Assembly (NCBI RefSeq): GCF_025917685.1
Contig: NZ_CP089518.1
Coordinates: 186,001-250,000, forward strand
Length of the DNA: 64,000 nt
From: Bacillus cereus
GTDB taxonomy: Bacteria; Bacillota; Bacilli; Bacillales; Bacillaceae_G
Direction of reading: 5' to 3'
The translations under genes were made by a program, and so were the position numbers. The first letter of the stretch is position 1. Each line of letters starts with the position of its first letter. The notes under the pieces are model-generated. The model had not been told where the DNA came from and made no database searches. It saw only the letters and a list, made by a program, of their open reading frames with translations. Below, piece by piece: positions 16,035-21,967 of the stretch.

Positions 16035-16640
16035 ATGTATAAACCAATTACATTTTCGTTGAAATATATATTTAAAATGGCTGGGAAGGTAGAAGTGCAA
16101 GGGAGAGAAAAATTACCGGAAGATGGCCCTTACGTTGTTGCGTGTACACATACAAGTTTTATGGATGTTTTAATGTTAGCGACAGGAATGTATCCAACCC
16201 AAATTCATTACATGGCAAAAAAAGAATTGTTTGAAGGGAAATTTAAAAATTGGTTTTTTAAAAATGTAAATGCATTCCCTGTAGACCGTGCGAATCCAGG
16301 GCCAAGCACATTGAAAATTCCATCGCGTTTATTAAAAGAAGGAAAAGTAGTAGGTATTTTCCCGAGTGGAACGAGATCATCAGAAGATGTTTCATTAAAA
16401 GCTGGGGCTGTTACGATTGCAATGCGTTCTAACGTTCCATTAATACCAGCAGCTTATGTTGGTCCATCAAGTGTAAAAGAATTGATAAAAGGAAAAAAGG
16501 CACGATTGATTTTTGGAGACCCAATTCAAATTGATGCTGAAGAACAAATAGATCGAAAAACGGCTATGAAAATGATGACAGATCAATTAAATGAAAAGTT
16601 TGAAGAACTAAAGGAAGCTCTTCAATCAAATCAAAAGTAA
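16035..16640 (+). CDS. 1-acyl-sn-glycerol-3-phosphate acyltransferase (PlsC family)
   Basis: A 201-residue acyltransferase of phospholipid synthesis: it transfers an acyl chain to lysophosphatidic acid. The catalytic HX4D motif is HTSFMD at about residues 38-43, and the substrate-binding motif FPSGTRSSED lies at about residues 115-124. Length and motif spacing fit PlsC. It has its own promoter region (TTATAATCG near 15977) and a terminator at 16642-16673. The gene is bracketed by two near-identical copies of a tiny-peptide cassette, so a recombination between them would delete it. Confidence 0.88.
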   Translation: MYKPITFSLKYIFKMAGKVEVQGREKLPEDGPYVVACTHTSFMDVLMLATGMYPTQIHYMAKKELFEGKFKNWFFKNVNAFPVDRANPGPSTLKIPSRLLKEGKVVGIFPSGTRSSEDVSLKAGAVTIAMRSNVPLIPAAYVGPSSVKELIKGKKARLIFGDPIQIDAEEQIDRKTAMKMMTDQLNEKFEELKEALQSNQK

Positions 16641-16641
16641 G

Positions 16642-16673
16642 AAAAGACGACCGGGCATAGACGGTCGTCTTTT
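16642..16673. terminator. Terminator between plsC-like gene and tiny-peptide cassette 3
   Basis: AAAAGACGACCG / CGGTCGTCTTTT stem, almost identical to 15541-15574. It evidently duplicated together with the cassette. Confidence 0.9.
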
Positions 16674-16712
16674 CTATTACTATTTATAATAAAGGGGAAA
16701 GGGGACGCAAAG

Positions 16713-16808
16713 TTATACAAGCGTAGCAGCGTAAATGAAAGCAGTAAGAAGAACCGAGCGGCTAGCAAGTCCTAAAAAATCTAATTTGTTAAAAGTGATG
16801 TTGTTCAT
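16713..16808 (-). CDS. Tiny hydrophobic peptide, GLASG family (copy 3, GLASR variant)
   Basis: A 31-residue peptide, MNNITFNKLDFLGLASRSVL at its start and ending AATLV. The second glycine of the GxxxG motif is replaced by Arg, which may weaken helix packing. The ribosome binding site is TAAGGAGAA. Second gene of the cassette behind 16821-16922. Function unknown. Confidence 0.8.
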   Translation of the reverse strand: MNNITFNKLDFLGLASRSVLLTAFIYAATLV

Positions 16809-16820
16809 AATATATTCTCC

Positions 16821-16922
16821 TTACTTGTTTAATGTAGAAGCAACAGCTTTTGCATCGATAAGAGCAGATAATACCATGCCCAGCGTATTTAAGAAATTGT
16901 TTGATTTCATTTTGTTCATCAT
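16821..16922 (-). CDS. Tiny amphipathic peptide, DAKAV family (copy 3)
   Basis: A 33-residue peptide, MMNKMKSNNFLNTLGMVL at its start and SALIDAKAVASTLNK at its end, nearly identical to copy 2. ATGATG follows AAAAGGAGCGG. First gene after box promoter E3. Function unknown. Confidence 0.8.
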   Translation of the reverse strand: MMNKMKSNNFLNTLGMVLSALIDAKAVASTLNK

Positions 16923-16969
16923 ATTAGATCCGCTCCTTTTCGAATGGTTGTTGCCCTGTTTCTAACTTA

Positions 16970-17034
16970 ATTGTATGAAATATAGCGGAGAGTCACTATC
17001 GAATTAGCTTACAGGAAAATTACACTTTTGTAAG
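16970..17034 (-). promoter_or_regulatory. Conserved box promoter E3
   Basis: Minus strand: CTTACA-AAAG-TGTAAT-TTTCC-TGTAAG, CTAATTCGATAGT (16995-17034), 19 nt, TACAAT (16970-16975). Confidence 0.85.
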
Positions 17035-17114
17035 AGAAACGAGTGAAGGTGTAATGATAAGAAGATTTGACATATGTTCATGAGATTCATTAAGTTAAAG
17101 GTAGAGGTGAGTGT

Positions 17115-18092
17115 ATGGCTAATATTAAAGATATTGCAAAGATGGCTGGGGTTTCAGTTACGACTGTTTCGAGGGTATTAAATGATCATCCGTATGTAAG
17201 TGAAGAAAAAAGGAAAATTGTTTTAGAAATAGTTGAGAAATTGAATTACTCACAAAATGCAAATGCTGTTCATTTATCAAAAGGGAAGACGAATATTGTT
17301 GGTGTGATTTTACCTTATATTAATCATCCGTGTTTTGATGCGATGGTGGGTGGAATGATGGAAATTGCGTTAGCTCACAATTATAGAGTGCTTCTTTGTC
17401 AAACGAATTACAATAAAAAAGAAGAAATGAAAAGTTTACATATGTTGAAAACAAAGCAACTAGATGGTCTAATCATTTGTTCTCGTGCGAATGATTGGGA
17501 AACGATAGAGCCGTATGCTTCCTATGGGGCAATTGTTGCTTGTGAAGATAATGATATTTCGAATATCTCAAGTGTATATACGAATCATTCGGCCGCTTTT
17601 CAATTAGGAATGGATTATTTAATCGAAAAAGGTTATAAAAAAATTGGTTATTGCACGGGAAGGAAATTAGGACCGAGTAGTCAAAAGCGTTTTGATGTTT
17701 ATAAACAGCAATTGCAATCTATAGATGAAGAAGTGGATGAAGAATGGATTTTCACAGAATGTTTTACATTAGAAGATGGCGTGAGAGTGGCTCATAAATT
17801 AAAGGGGATGCAGCATCTTCCTGAAGCATTAATAGTAGCAGGAGATGAAGTAGCGATTGGGGTGATGACAGAAGCTGAAAAATTAGGTATTCAAGTTCCT
17901 AAAGATTTAGCGATTATTGGCTTTGATAATCAACCTATTTCGCAAGTGTTGCAACTTACAACCATTGATCAAAATTTAAAGGAGATAGGTAAAAAGGCCT
18001 TTGAAATGTTTTACAGGCAAATAAGTGATGAAAGTTCTAAACAAGAAAAGGTGGAAATTCCATACGAACTTGTGGAACGCTCTACAGTTTAA
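17115..18092 (+). CDS. LacI family transcriptional regulator (CcpB-like)
   Basis: A 325-residue LacI/GalR regulator. The N-terminal HTH and hinge are at residues 1-55 (MANIKDIAKMAGVSVTTVSR, then LNDHPYVSEEKRKIV), followed by the sugar-binding-type core with GVILPYINHPCFDAMVGGMM and IIGFDNQPISQVLQLTTIDQ. Several stretches (VSEEKRK, GVILPY-HPCFD, DGLII-SRAN) recall B. subtilis CcpB, a minor catabolite regulator. The promoter has TTGACA at 17067-17072 with a 17-nt spacer. The downstream gene's promoter holds a perfect LacI-type palindrome (18153-18164), a candidate target. Ligand unknown. Confidence 0.88.
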   Translation: MANIKDIAKMAGVSVTTVSRVLNDHPYVSEEKRKIVLEIVEKLNYSQNANAVHLSKGKTNIVGVILPYINHPCFDAMVGGMMEIALAHNYRVLLCQTNYNKKEEMKSLHMLKTKQLDGLIICSRANDWETIEPYASYGAIVACEDNDISNISSVYTNHSAAFQLGMDYLIEKGYKKIGYCTGRKLGPSSQKRFDVYKQQLQSIDEEVDEEWIFTECFTLEDGVRVAHKLKGMQHLPEALIVAGDEVAIGVMTEAEKLGIQVPKDLAIIGFDNQPISQVLQLTTIDQNLKEIGKKAFEMFYRQISDESSKQEKVEIPYELVERSTV

Positions 18093-18096
18093 TCTT

Positions 18097-18139
18097 AATC
18101 CGTTATGTGTATAATCGCATAACGGATTATTTTTTTGAA
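18097..18139 (+). terminator. Terminator of the LacI-type gene
   Basis: AATCCGTTATG / CATAACGGATT stem followed by ATTTTTTT. Confidence 0.85.
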
Positions 18140-18145
18140 ATATCT

Positions 18146-18174
18146 TTGACAGGAAACGCGTTTCATACTTTATA
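18146..18174 (+). promoter_or_regulatory. Promoter with a LacI-family operator inside the spacer
   Basis: TTGACA (18146-18151), a 17-nt spacer and TTTATA (18169-18174). The spacer contains the perfect 12-bp palindrome GAAACGCGTTTC (18153-18164), with the central CG typical of LacI/CcpA-family operators. Bound regulator would block RNA polymerase directly, so repression of the 18241 gene by the upstream LacI protein or CcpA is likely (inference). Confidence 0.7.
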
Positions 18175-18240
18175 ACGGAGTTAAACCGGTCTGTAATAAT
18201 CCATGGATTCTTTTCAAAAATAGTATTTGGAGGGATATGC

Positions 18241-18570
18241 ATGAATGAACTTTTATTGAGTATGAAAAAGTATATAGAGGATGATGAAAAGATTTTGGCT
18301 TTTGTAGTAGGGATATTTGAGAAGGATGATTTTACGCTATCGTATCAACATGGGATTTTTGCTGCTACTACTAGACGTCTCCTCTTTTACGGGAAATTTC
18401 TATACTATCCTGCAACATTTAAAGATTATTCATATTTGCATATAGATAGCATAGATTTTCATCCGTATTTTGAATTTACTTGTAATCATGAAACCATTCG
18501 CGCTAAGTATATTCAGAAAGGGAATGTGGAGCAATTTGTCCGTACAGTTAGAGCGAATATGAATAATTAA
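18241..18570 (+). CDS. PH-domain protein (YokE-like)
   Basis: A 109-residue soluble protein. The pattern of a helical start (LLLSMKKYIEDDEKILAFVVG), TTRRLLFYGKF and paired strands to the end fits bacterial pleckstrin-homology (bPH, YokE-like) domains. Function is unknown; such proteins are often envelope-associated or regulatory. It follows the LacI gene, with its own promoter carrying a LacI-type operator. The ribosome binding site is GGAGGG. Confidence 0.65.
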   Translation: MNELLLSMKKYIEDDEKILAFVVGIFEKDDFTLSYQHGIFAATTRRLLFYGKFLYYPATFKDYSYLHIDSIDFHPYFEFTCNHETIRAKYIQKGNVEQFVRTVRANMNN

Positions 18571-18687
18571 TCACCCCTCTGTTTAAACATAATATTTCAA
18601 TTTTTAAGAGGGAAAATGCGGAATAAAAACAACTTCTAAACCTCTAGGAGATAGTGATACAATGTCAAATGGGGGGAGGTATGAACT

Positions 18688-19524
18688 ATGGTTAATCAAC
18701 GTATAAAGGAAATAACACTAATTACAATTGGTTCATTATTATTCGCAATTGGTATTAATTACTTTGCAATTCCAAACCGTTTATCAGAGGGTGGAATTAT
18801 TGGTGTAACGGTTGTTACGTACTATTTATTTGATTGGTCGCCGGGGATTGTGAATTTTGCTATAAATGCAATTTTACTAGCTGTTGGTTATAAATTTTTT
18901 GATAAGAAAACGATGGTTTATACAATTTTAGGGATTGTAGAAACATCCTTGTTTTTATATGTTACGGAACATATTGAGTATCATGTAAATAGTGATACGT
19001 TATTAGCGGCTCTATTCGCTGGCTTATTTGTCGGTGTCGGATTAGGCTGTATGTTCAAAGCTGGAGGTACATCAGGAGGATCGGCAATTTTAGCGCAGTT
19101 AGCCAATCAATATTTAGGGTGGAGCGTTGGTAAAGGCGTACTTATTATTGATATTGTGGTAATTGCTGGTTCTGTATTTATAATAGGGCAAGAAAAAGCA
19201 ATGTACACACTTGTTGCAGTATTCATCGGAGCGAAAGTGATTGATTTCATTGTAGAAGGAATGGATACAAAAATAGCTGTTACAATCATTTCAAATCAAC
19301 CGGATTTAATACGTGAAACTATTACGAAAAACATGACGCGTGGTGTCACTGTATTAGAAGGACGCGGCGGATATACTGGTAAAAATAAAGAAGTGTTATA
19401 TATTGTTATTAATAAACAAGAGCTTGTTAAGTTAAAGCAAGTTATTAGCCGAGTAGATGAAGATGCTTTCGTTGTTATTCACGATGTACGTGATGTACTT
19501 GGTGGTGGCTTTAAAGCGAGCTAA
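18688..19524 (+). CDS. YitT family membrane protein
   Basis: A 278-residue protein with five to six membrane helices in its first 190 residues (YitT_membrane, with the GGTSGGSAILA segment) and a cytoplasmic C-terminal DUF2179 domain of about 80 residues (TRGVTVLEGRGGYTGKNKEVLYIV). The family is widespread in Firmicutes with no established transport substrate. The start is 18688, 8 nt after GGGGGGAGG. It is followed by a terminator at 19524-19557, so monocistronic. Confidence 0.88.
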   Translation: MVNQRIKEITLITIGSLLFAIGINYFAIPNRLSEGGIIGVTVVTYYLFDWSPGIVNFAINAILLAVGYKFFDKKTMVYTILGIVETSLFLYVTEHIEYHVNSDTLLAALFAGLFVGVGLGCMFKAGGTSGGSAILAQLANQYLGWSVGKGVLIIDIVVIAGSVFIIGQEKAMYTLVAVFIGAKVIDFIVEGMDTKIAVTIISNQPDLIRETITKNMTRGVTVLEGRGGYTGKNKEVLYIVINKQELVKLKQVISRVDEDAFVVIHDVRDVLGGGFKAS

Positions 19525-19557
19525 AAGGTGAACGAGTAAATTCGTTCGCCTTTTTTA
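19524..19557 (+). terminator. Terminator of the YitT-type gene
   Basis: AAAGGTGAACGA / TCGTTCGCCTTTTTT stem at the stop codon with a T run. Confidence 0.8.
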
Positions 19558-19560
19558 ATT

Positions 19561-19625
19561 CTTACAAAAATGTAAGTGTAATGTAAGGAGATTCAATAGT
19601 AGATTTTATTCCTTCTTTTTAAAAT
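19561..19625 (+). promoter_or_regulatory. Conserved box promoter E4, upstream of the YxeA-family gene
   Basis: CTTACA-AAAA-TGTAAG-TGTAA-TGTAAG, then GAGATTCAATAGT (19561-19600), 19 nt, TAAAAT (19620-19625). It keeps the inverted repeat and spacing of the peptide-gene elements, but the third block has drifted (ATTCAATAGT for ATTCGATAGT). Confidence 0.8.
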
Positions 19626-19662
19626 GGATGTATATATATCCTACAGAGGAGGGATGTTTATT

Positions 19663-20019
19663 ATGAAGAAAAAAATGATCACTACTATAATAGCGATGAT
19701 AGTGATAGTAGTAATGTTACTGCCTACGAAACTTGGACCAGTTATCGATAAATATAATCCACTTTATAAGACGAAAGAATATTATACGGTTGTGAATACA
19801 ATTGGTCAGCATATTGGTGATGAGTGGTATGAATATGAGTTTATTGCATTTGACGAACGTGGAAGAGAGCAAAAAATAAAGAAGACTGTTAAGTATATGT
19901 TAAAGAAAGATGAAGCATTAAAGGTGTACGCAAAAGGACGCTACGGCGAGGCGATTGAAGAAATTGAAGCTGTAAATATTCCTATTAATGCAAAGAGTAA
20001 ACTTTTAACGATGAGATAG
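19663..20019 (+). CDS. YxeA family protein
   Basis: A 118-residue protein with an N-terminal hydrophobic signal or anchor (MKKKMITTIIAMIVIVVML) and a small beta-rich extracytoplasmic domain (DUF1093/YxeA pattern: YYTVV, EYEFIAFDERGREQKIK, LKVYAKGRYGEAIEEIEAVN). In B. subtilis yxeA lies with the yxdJK-yxdLM peptide-sensing system. Here the gene stands behind a copy of the box that also drives the tiny-peptide genes. The start 19663 was chosen over 19654 because the GGAGGG site is immediately before the latter. Function unknown; secreted or membrane-anchored. Confidence 0.8.
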   Translation: MKKKMITTIIAMIVIVVMLLPTKLGPVIDKYNPLYKTKEYYTVVNTIGQHIGDEWYEYEFIAFDERGREQKIKKTVKYMLKKDEALKVYAKGRYGEAIEEIEAVNIPINAKSKLLTMR

Positions 20020-20088
20020 CGAATTATACCCCCGCCTATTTTTTGTCGAAAATAAAAATACTAGGTAGAGGTATTTTGGGGTGCATGA

Positions 20089-20122
20089 AAGAGCCTTAGT
20101 CCATACGGACTAAGGCTCTTTT
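20089..20122. terminator. Terminator, YxeA gene / decayed cassette
   Basis: AAGAGCCTTAGTCC-ATAC-GGACTAAGGCTCTT, a 14-bp perfect stem with TTTTTA on the plus side. It sits where the intact cassettes have their own end-terminator. Confidence 0.88.
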
Positions 20123-20144
20123 TATTATATAAAGGGGAAGGGGG

Positions 20145-20222
20145 TACATTGTAGTAGCATGAGTGAAAGGTATAAGAAGAGTAGGCTACTAGCAATGTAA
20201 TTTGGTTATGTGAGTGTTCTTC
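20145..20222 (-). pseudogene. Remnant of a GLASG-family tiny peptide gene
   Basis: On the minus strand the stretch still resembles the copies at 15603 and 16713 (AAATTACATTGCTAG for AAATTAG...CTTGCTAG, then TTCTTCTTA, TTTCA, GCTAC), but start codon, reading frame and ribosome binding site are gone, and the upstream DAKAV partner gene is missing altogether. The promoter half (E5) and the terminator survive at either end. I read this as a deleted, decaying cassette. Confidence 0.65.
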
Positions 20223-20246
20223 TTATTTGGCTTACTTTCTAACTTT

Positions 20247-20360
20247 ATTGTACGAAATATAGGTAAGGGGAACTATCGAATTACATTACACATAGCTTAC
20301 AAACATGTAAGTCTTCTGTAATGTAATTCGATGGTTAAAAGCTAGTGAATTTCATATAGT
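20247..20360. promoter_or_regulatory. Two-directional box promoter E5 (66-bp near-perfect palindrome)
   Basis: Arms AACTATCGAATTACATTACA (20271-20290) and its inverse at 20317-20336 match at 19 of 20 positions and flank CATAG-CTTACAAACATGTAAG-TCTTC. Both directions have the full element and a -10 hexamer 19 nt beyond: TACAAT on the minus strand (20247-20252) and TATAGT on the plus strand (20355-20360). It would fire both ways from one regulator site. The minus side leads into the decayed cassette, the plus side into a short stretch that ends at 20472. Confidence 0.85.
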
Positions 20361-20435
20361 GTAATTAGAAAGTCTCACTGTATTACTTTCTGTTTGTAAT
20401 GTTAATGAAGAATGAAAAACCAACTACTTTTTAAT

Positions 20436-20472
20436 AGCCCTCATCTGTATTTAGATGAGGCTCTTTTTTGAA
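20436..20472 (+). terminator. Terminator of the short transcript from E5
   Basis: AGCC-C-TCATCT-GTATT-TAGATGAGGCT stem followed by CTTTTTT. Between E5 and this hairpin there is only an 11-codon frame with no ribosome binding site, so the transcript is probably a relic or a short RNA of about 80-110 nt. Confidence 0.8.
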
Positions 20473-20473
20473 C

Positions 20474-20538
20474 CTTACAACATTGTAAGGTTCACGTAAG
20501 TTAATTCGATAGTAAATTTGTCATATTTTTTGCATAAT
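20474..20538 (+). promoter_or_regulatory. Conserved box promoter E6
   Basis: CTTACA-ACAT-TGTAAG-GTTCA-CGTAAG, then TTAATTCGATAGT (20474-20513), 19 nt, CATAAT (20533-20538). It drives the 20593 peptide gene. Confidence 0.85.
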
Positions 20539-20592
20539 AGATACAAATAGATAAAAATAATTAGGGATATAGTAAGAAGGGAGAAAACTGGG

Positions 20593-20706
20593 ATGCATAA
20601 AGAAGAAGTAGTGAAGTTTCCAATTAAAGATTACTGTAGCTACTTTACTGTTGCCGTAGTATGTATTGGATTATTTGATATAATAACAAATTTAATTGTT
20701 AAATAA
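20593..20706 (+). CDS. Tiny hydrophobic peptide, distant relative of the GLASG family
   Basis: A 37-residue peptide, MHKEEVVKFPIKDYCSYFTV at the start, a hydrophobic stretch and ITNLIVK at the end. It has two cysteines. The start MHKEEV and the tail ITNLIV recall the fifth peptide of the tandem cluster (MNKEQV ... LTNVLV), so I treat it as a diverged member. The ribosome binding site is AAGGGAG, and box promoter E6 lies upstream. A hairpin at 20715-20748 ends the unit. Function unknown. Confidence 0.75.
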   Translation: MHKEEVVKFPIKDYCSYFTVAVVCIGLFDIITNLIVK

Positions 20707-20714
20707 TATAGATG

Positions 20715-20748
20715 ATAAAACAAGAAGGGAGATCCTTTCTTGTTTTTT
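20715..20748 (+). terminator. Terminator of the 20593 peptide gene
   Basis: AAAACAAGAA / TTCTTGTTTT stem around GGGAGATCCT, with a run of T after it, 10 bp beyond the stop codon. Confidence 0.75.
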
Positions 20749-20764
20749 TTATGGGGGAATAAAG

Positions 20765-21529
20765 ATGAAATGGATTGATAGTCATATACATGTTGACCAA
20801 TATAAAGGTGAAGAGAAAAATAGATTACTTAAAGATGTGGAAAATAGTAAAGAGGTAAAGGGGCTTATTGCAGTATCTATGAATTATCAATCATGTAAAG
20901 ACACTTTATCTTTAGCGAAGCGATATCCTTTTGTACATCCAGCAATAGGTTTTCATCCGGAGCAACTGATTCATAGAGAAGAATGTGAGCGCATATTTAA
21001 ATTAATTGAAGCTCATGTAGAGGACATTGTTGCGATTGGTGAAGTGGGACTCCCGTATTATTTAAGGAAAGAAGATGAAAATATTGCTATCGATCCATAC
21101 ATAGCGGTGTTAAAAAAGTTTGTTGAACTAGCTAGTAAACATGATTTACCAATTGTATTGCATGCGGTTTATGAAGATGCTGACACTGTATGTGATTTTC
21201 TTGAAGAATATAAAGTTTCACGTGCACACTTTCATTGGTTTAAAGGAAGTGAAGAGACAATGAAACGGATGATGAGGAATGGTTATTATATTTCTATCAC
21301 ACCGGATGTTTTACATAAGGAGAAAATTAGGAAAATCGTTTCGTATTATCCGCTTGAATATATGATGGTAGAAACAGATGGCCCATGGGAATTTCGAGAG
21401 GATACTATGACGCACCCTAAAATGATTCGAGAAGTACTAAAAGAAATCAGTGTCATAAAAAACGTATCTGTTGATGAGGTTACAGAAACAATATACGAAA
21501 ATACAATTCAATTTTATTTGAAAGGATAG
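20765..21529 (+). CDS. TatD family metal-dependent hydrolase
   Basis: A 254-residue TIM-barrel hydrolase. The metal-binding motifs are the N-terminal DSHIHVDQY (residues 5-13), GEVGLPYYL near residue 96, LHAVYED, HFHWFKG and the C-terminal ETDGPWEFR. These belong to the TatD family of DNases and amidohydrolases. The start at 20765 was chosen because GGGGGA lies before it and the barrel begins there; the longer frame runs through a terminator. The exact substrate is unknown. Confidence 0.85.
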   Translation: MKWIDSHIHVDQYKGEEKNRLLKDVENSKEVKGLIAVSMNYQSCKDTLSLAKRYPFVHPAIGFHPEQLIHREECERIFKLIEAHVEDIVAIGEVGLPYYLRKEDENIAIDPYIAVLKKFVELASKHDLPIVLHAVYEDADTVCDFLEEYKVSRAHFHWFKGSEETMKRMMRNGYYISITPDVLHKEKIRKIVSYYPLEYMMVETDGPWEFREDTMTHPKMIREVLKEISVIKNVSVDEVTETIYENTIQFYLKG

Positions 21530-21625
21530 GAGATGCACTCTTATCCTTTTTATTATGGATATTTTTTTTAATATTTTCTGTAATTTATCATGTGTTTAAT
21601 TTGATGAAGGAAGTAGGGGGAGAAA

Positions 21626-21967
21626 ATGGGGGAAGCATATAAAAAGATAGCTATTACGATTATGACCGGAGCGCTTTCGCTTGCGATGTTTGGGTGCGAA
21701 TCAGAAAAAAAGGCGACAAATACAAACGTAGCACAAGAAAGTAAGGAAGAACAAATAGATCCATTAGTTGAAAAACAGATGAAAGAAAATGAGAAAAATG
21801 GGAATGCAGTTGGAAATAGTTCTAACAAAGGAAAAATGGCAGAGAGTAATGGATGGATTTACTATGCGGTAAATGGTGATAAAAACACCAAGCATCTCGC
21901 TTGGTGTTTTTTTATGACTCTAATTTTTTCGCACGTCTTAATAATAAAAGAAAGACAATTACAATGA
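21626..21967 (+). CDS. Small lipoprotein, probably 3'-truncated
   Basis: A 113-codon frame. It starts MGEAYKKIAITIMTGALSLA and has a lipobox ending at Cys24 (LAMFGC), then a Lys/Glu/Asn-rich linker. The last recognisable part, ESNGWIYYAVNGDKN, resembles the first strand of DUF5050-type repeats (WIYY-N-D). After it the frame reads through a strong terminator hairpin (21881-21913) and into the end of the convergent gene, giving an unrelated tail. I think the original 3' part has been lost. The ribosome binding site AGGGGGAG is good. Confidence 0.55.
   Translation: MGEAYKKIAITIMTGALSLAMFGCESEKKATNTNVAQESKEEQIDPLVEKQMKENEKNGNAVGNSSNKGKMAESNGWIYYAVNGDKNTKHLAWCFFMTLIFSHVLIIKERQLQ
21881..21913. terminator. 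Bidirectional terminator inside the 3' end of the small lipoprotein frame
   Basis: AAAAACACCAAG-CATCTCG-CTTGGTGTTTTTTT stem with A and T tracts on either side. It serves the DUF2334 gene on the minus strand. Confidence 0.88.

Larger units (their letters stand above)
15541..17034. repeat. Two direct copies of a ~390-bp tiny-peptide cassette bracketing plsC
   Basis: Segments 15541-15922 and 16642-17034 carry the same terminator, the same AAAGGGGAAAGGGGAC stretch, both tiny genes, ribosome binding sites, promoter and box element in the same order and orientation, with few differences. The third copy at 13036-13388 is more diverged, and a decayed one lies at 20090-20336. Confidence 0.85.
20020..20592. 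other. Intergenic region with decayed cassette, bidirectional box and two terminators
   Basis: This 570-bp gap holds, in order, a terminator (20089-20122), a remnant of a GLASG peptide gene (20145-20222, minus strand), the large two-directional box E5 (20271-20336), a short transcribed stretch with a terminator (20436-20472), and box promoter E6 (20474-20538) for the next tiny gene. Each is listed separately. Confidence 0.8.

Noticed and set aside
20404..20439. 11-codon frame between E5 and the 20436 terminator as a real peptide gene
   Set aside because: There is no ribosome binding site before it and no similarity to the other peptides.
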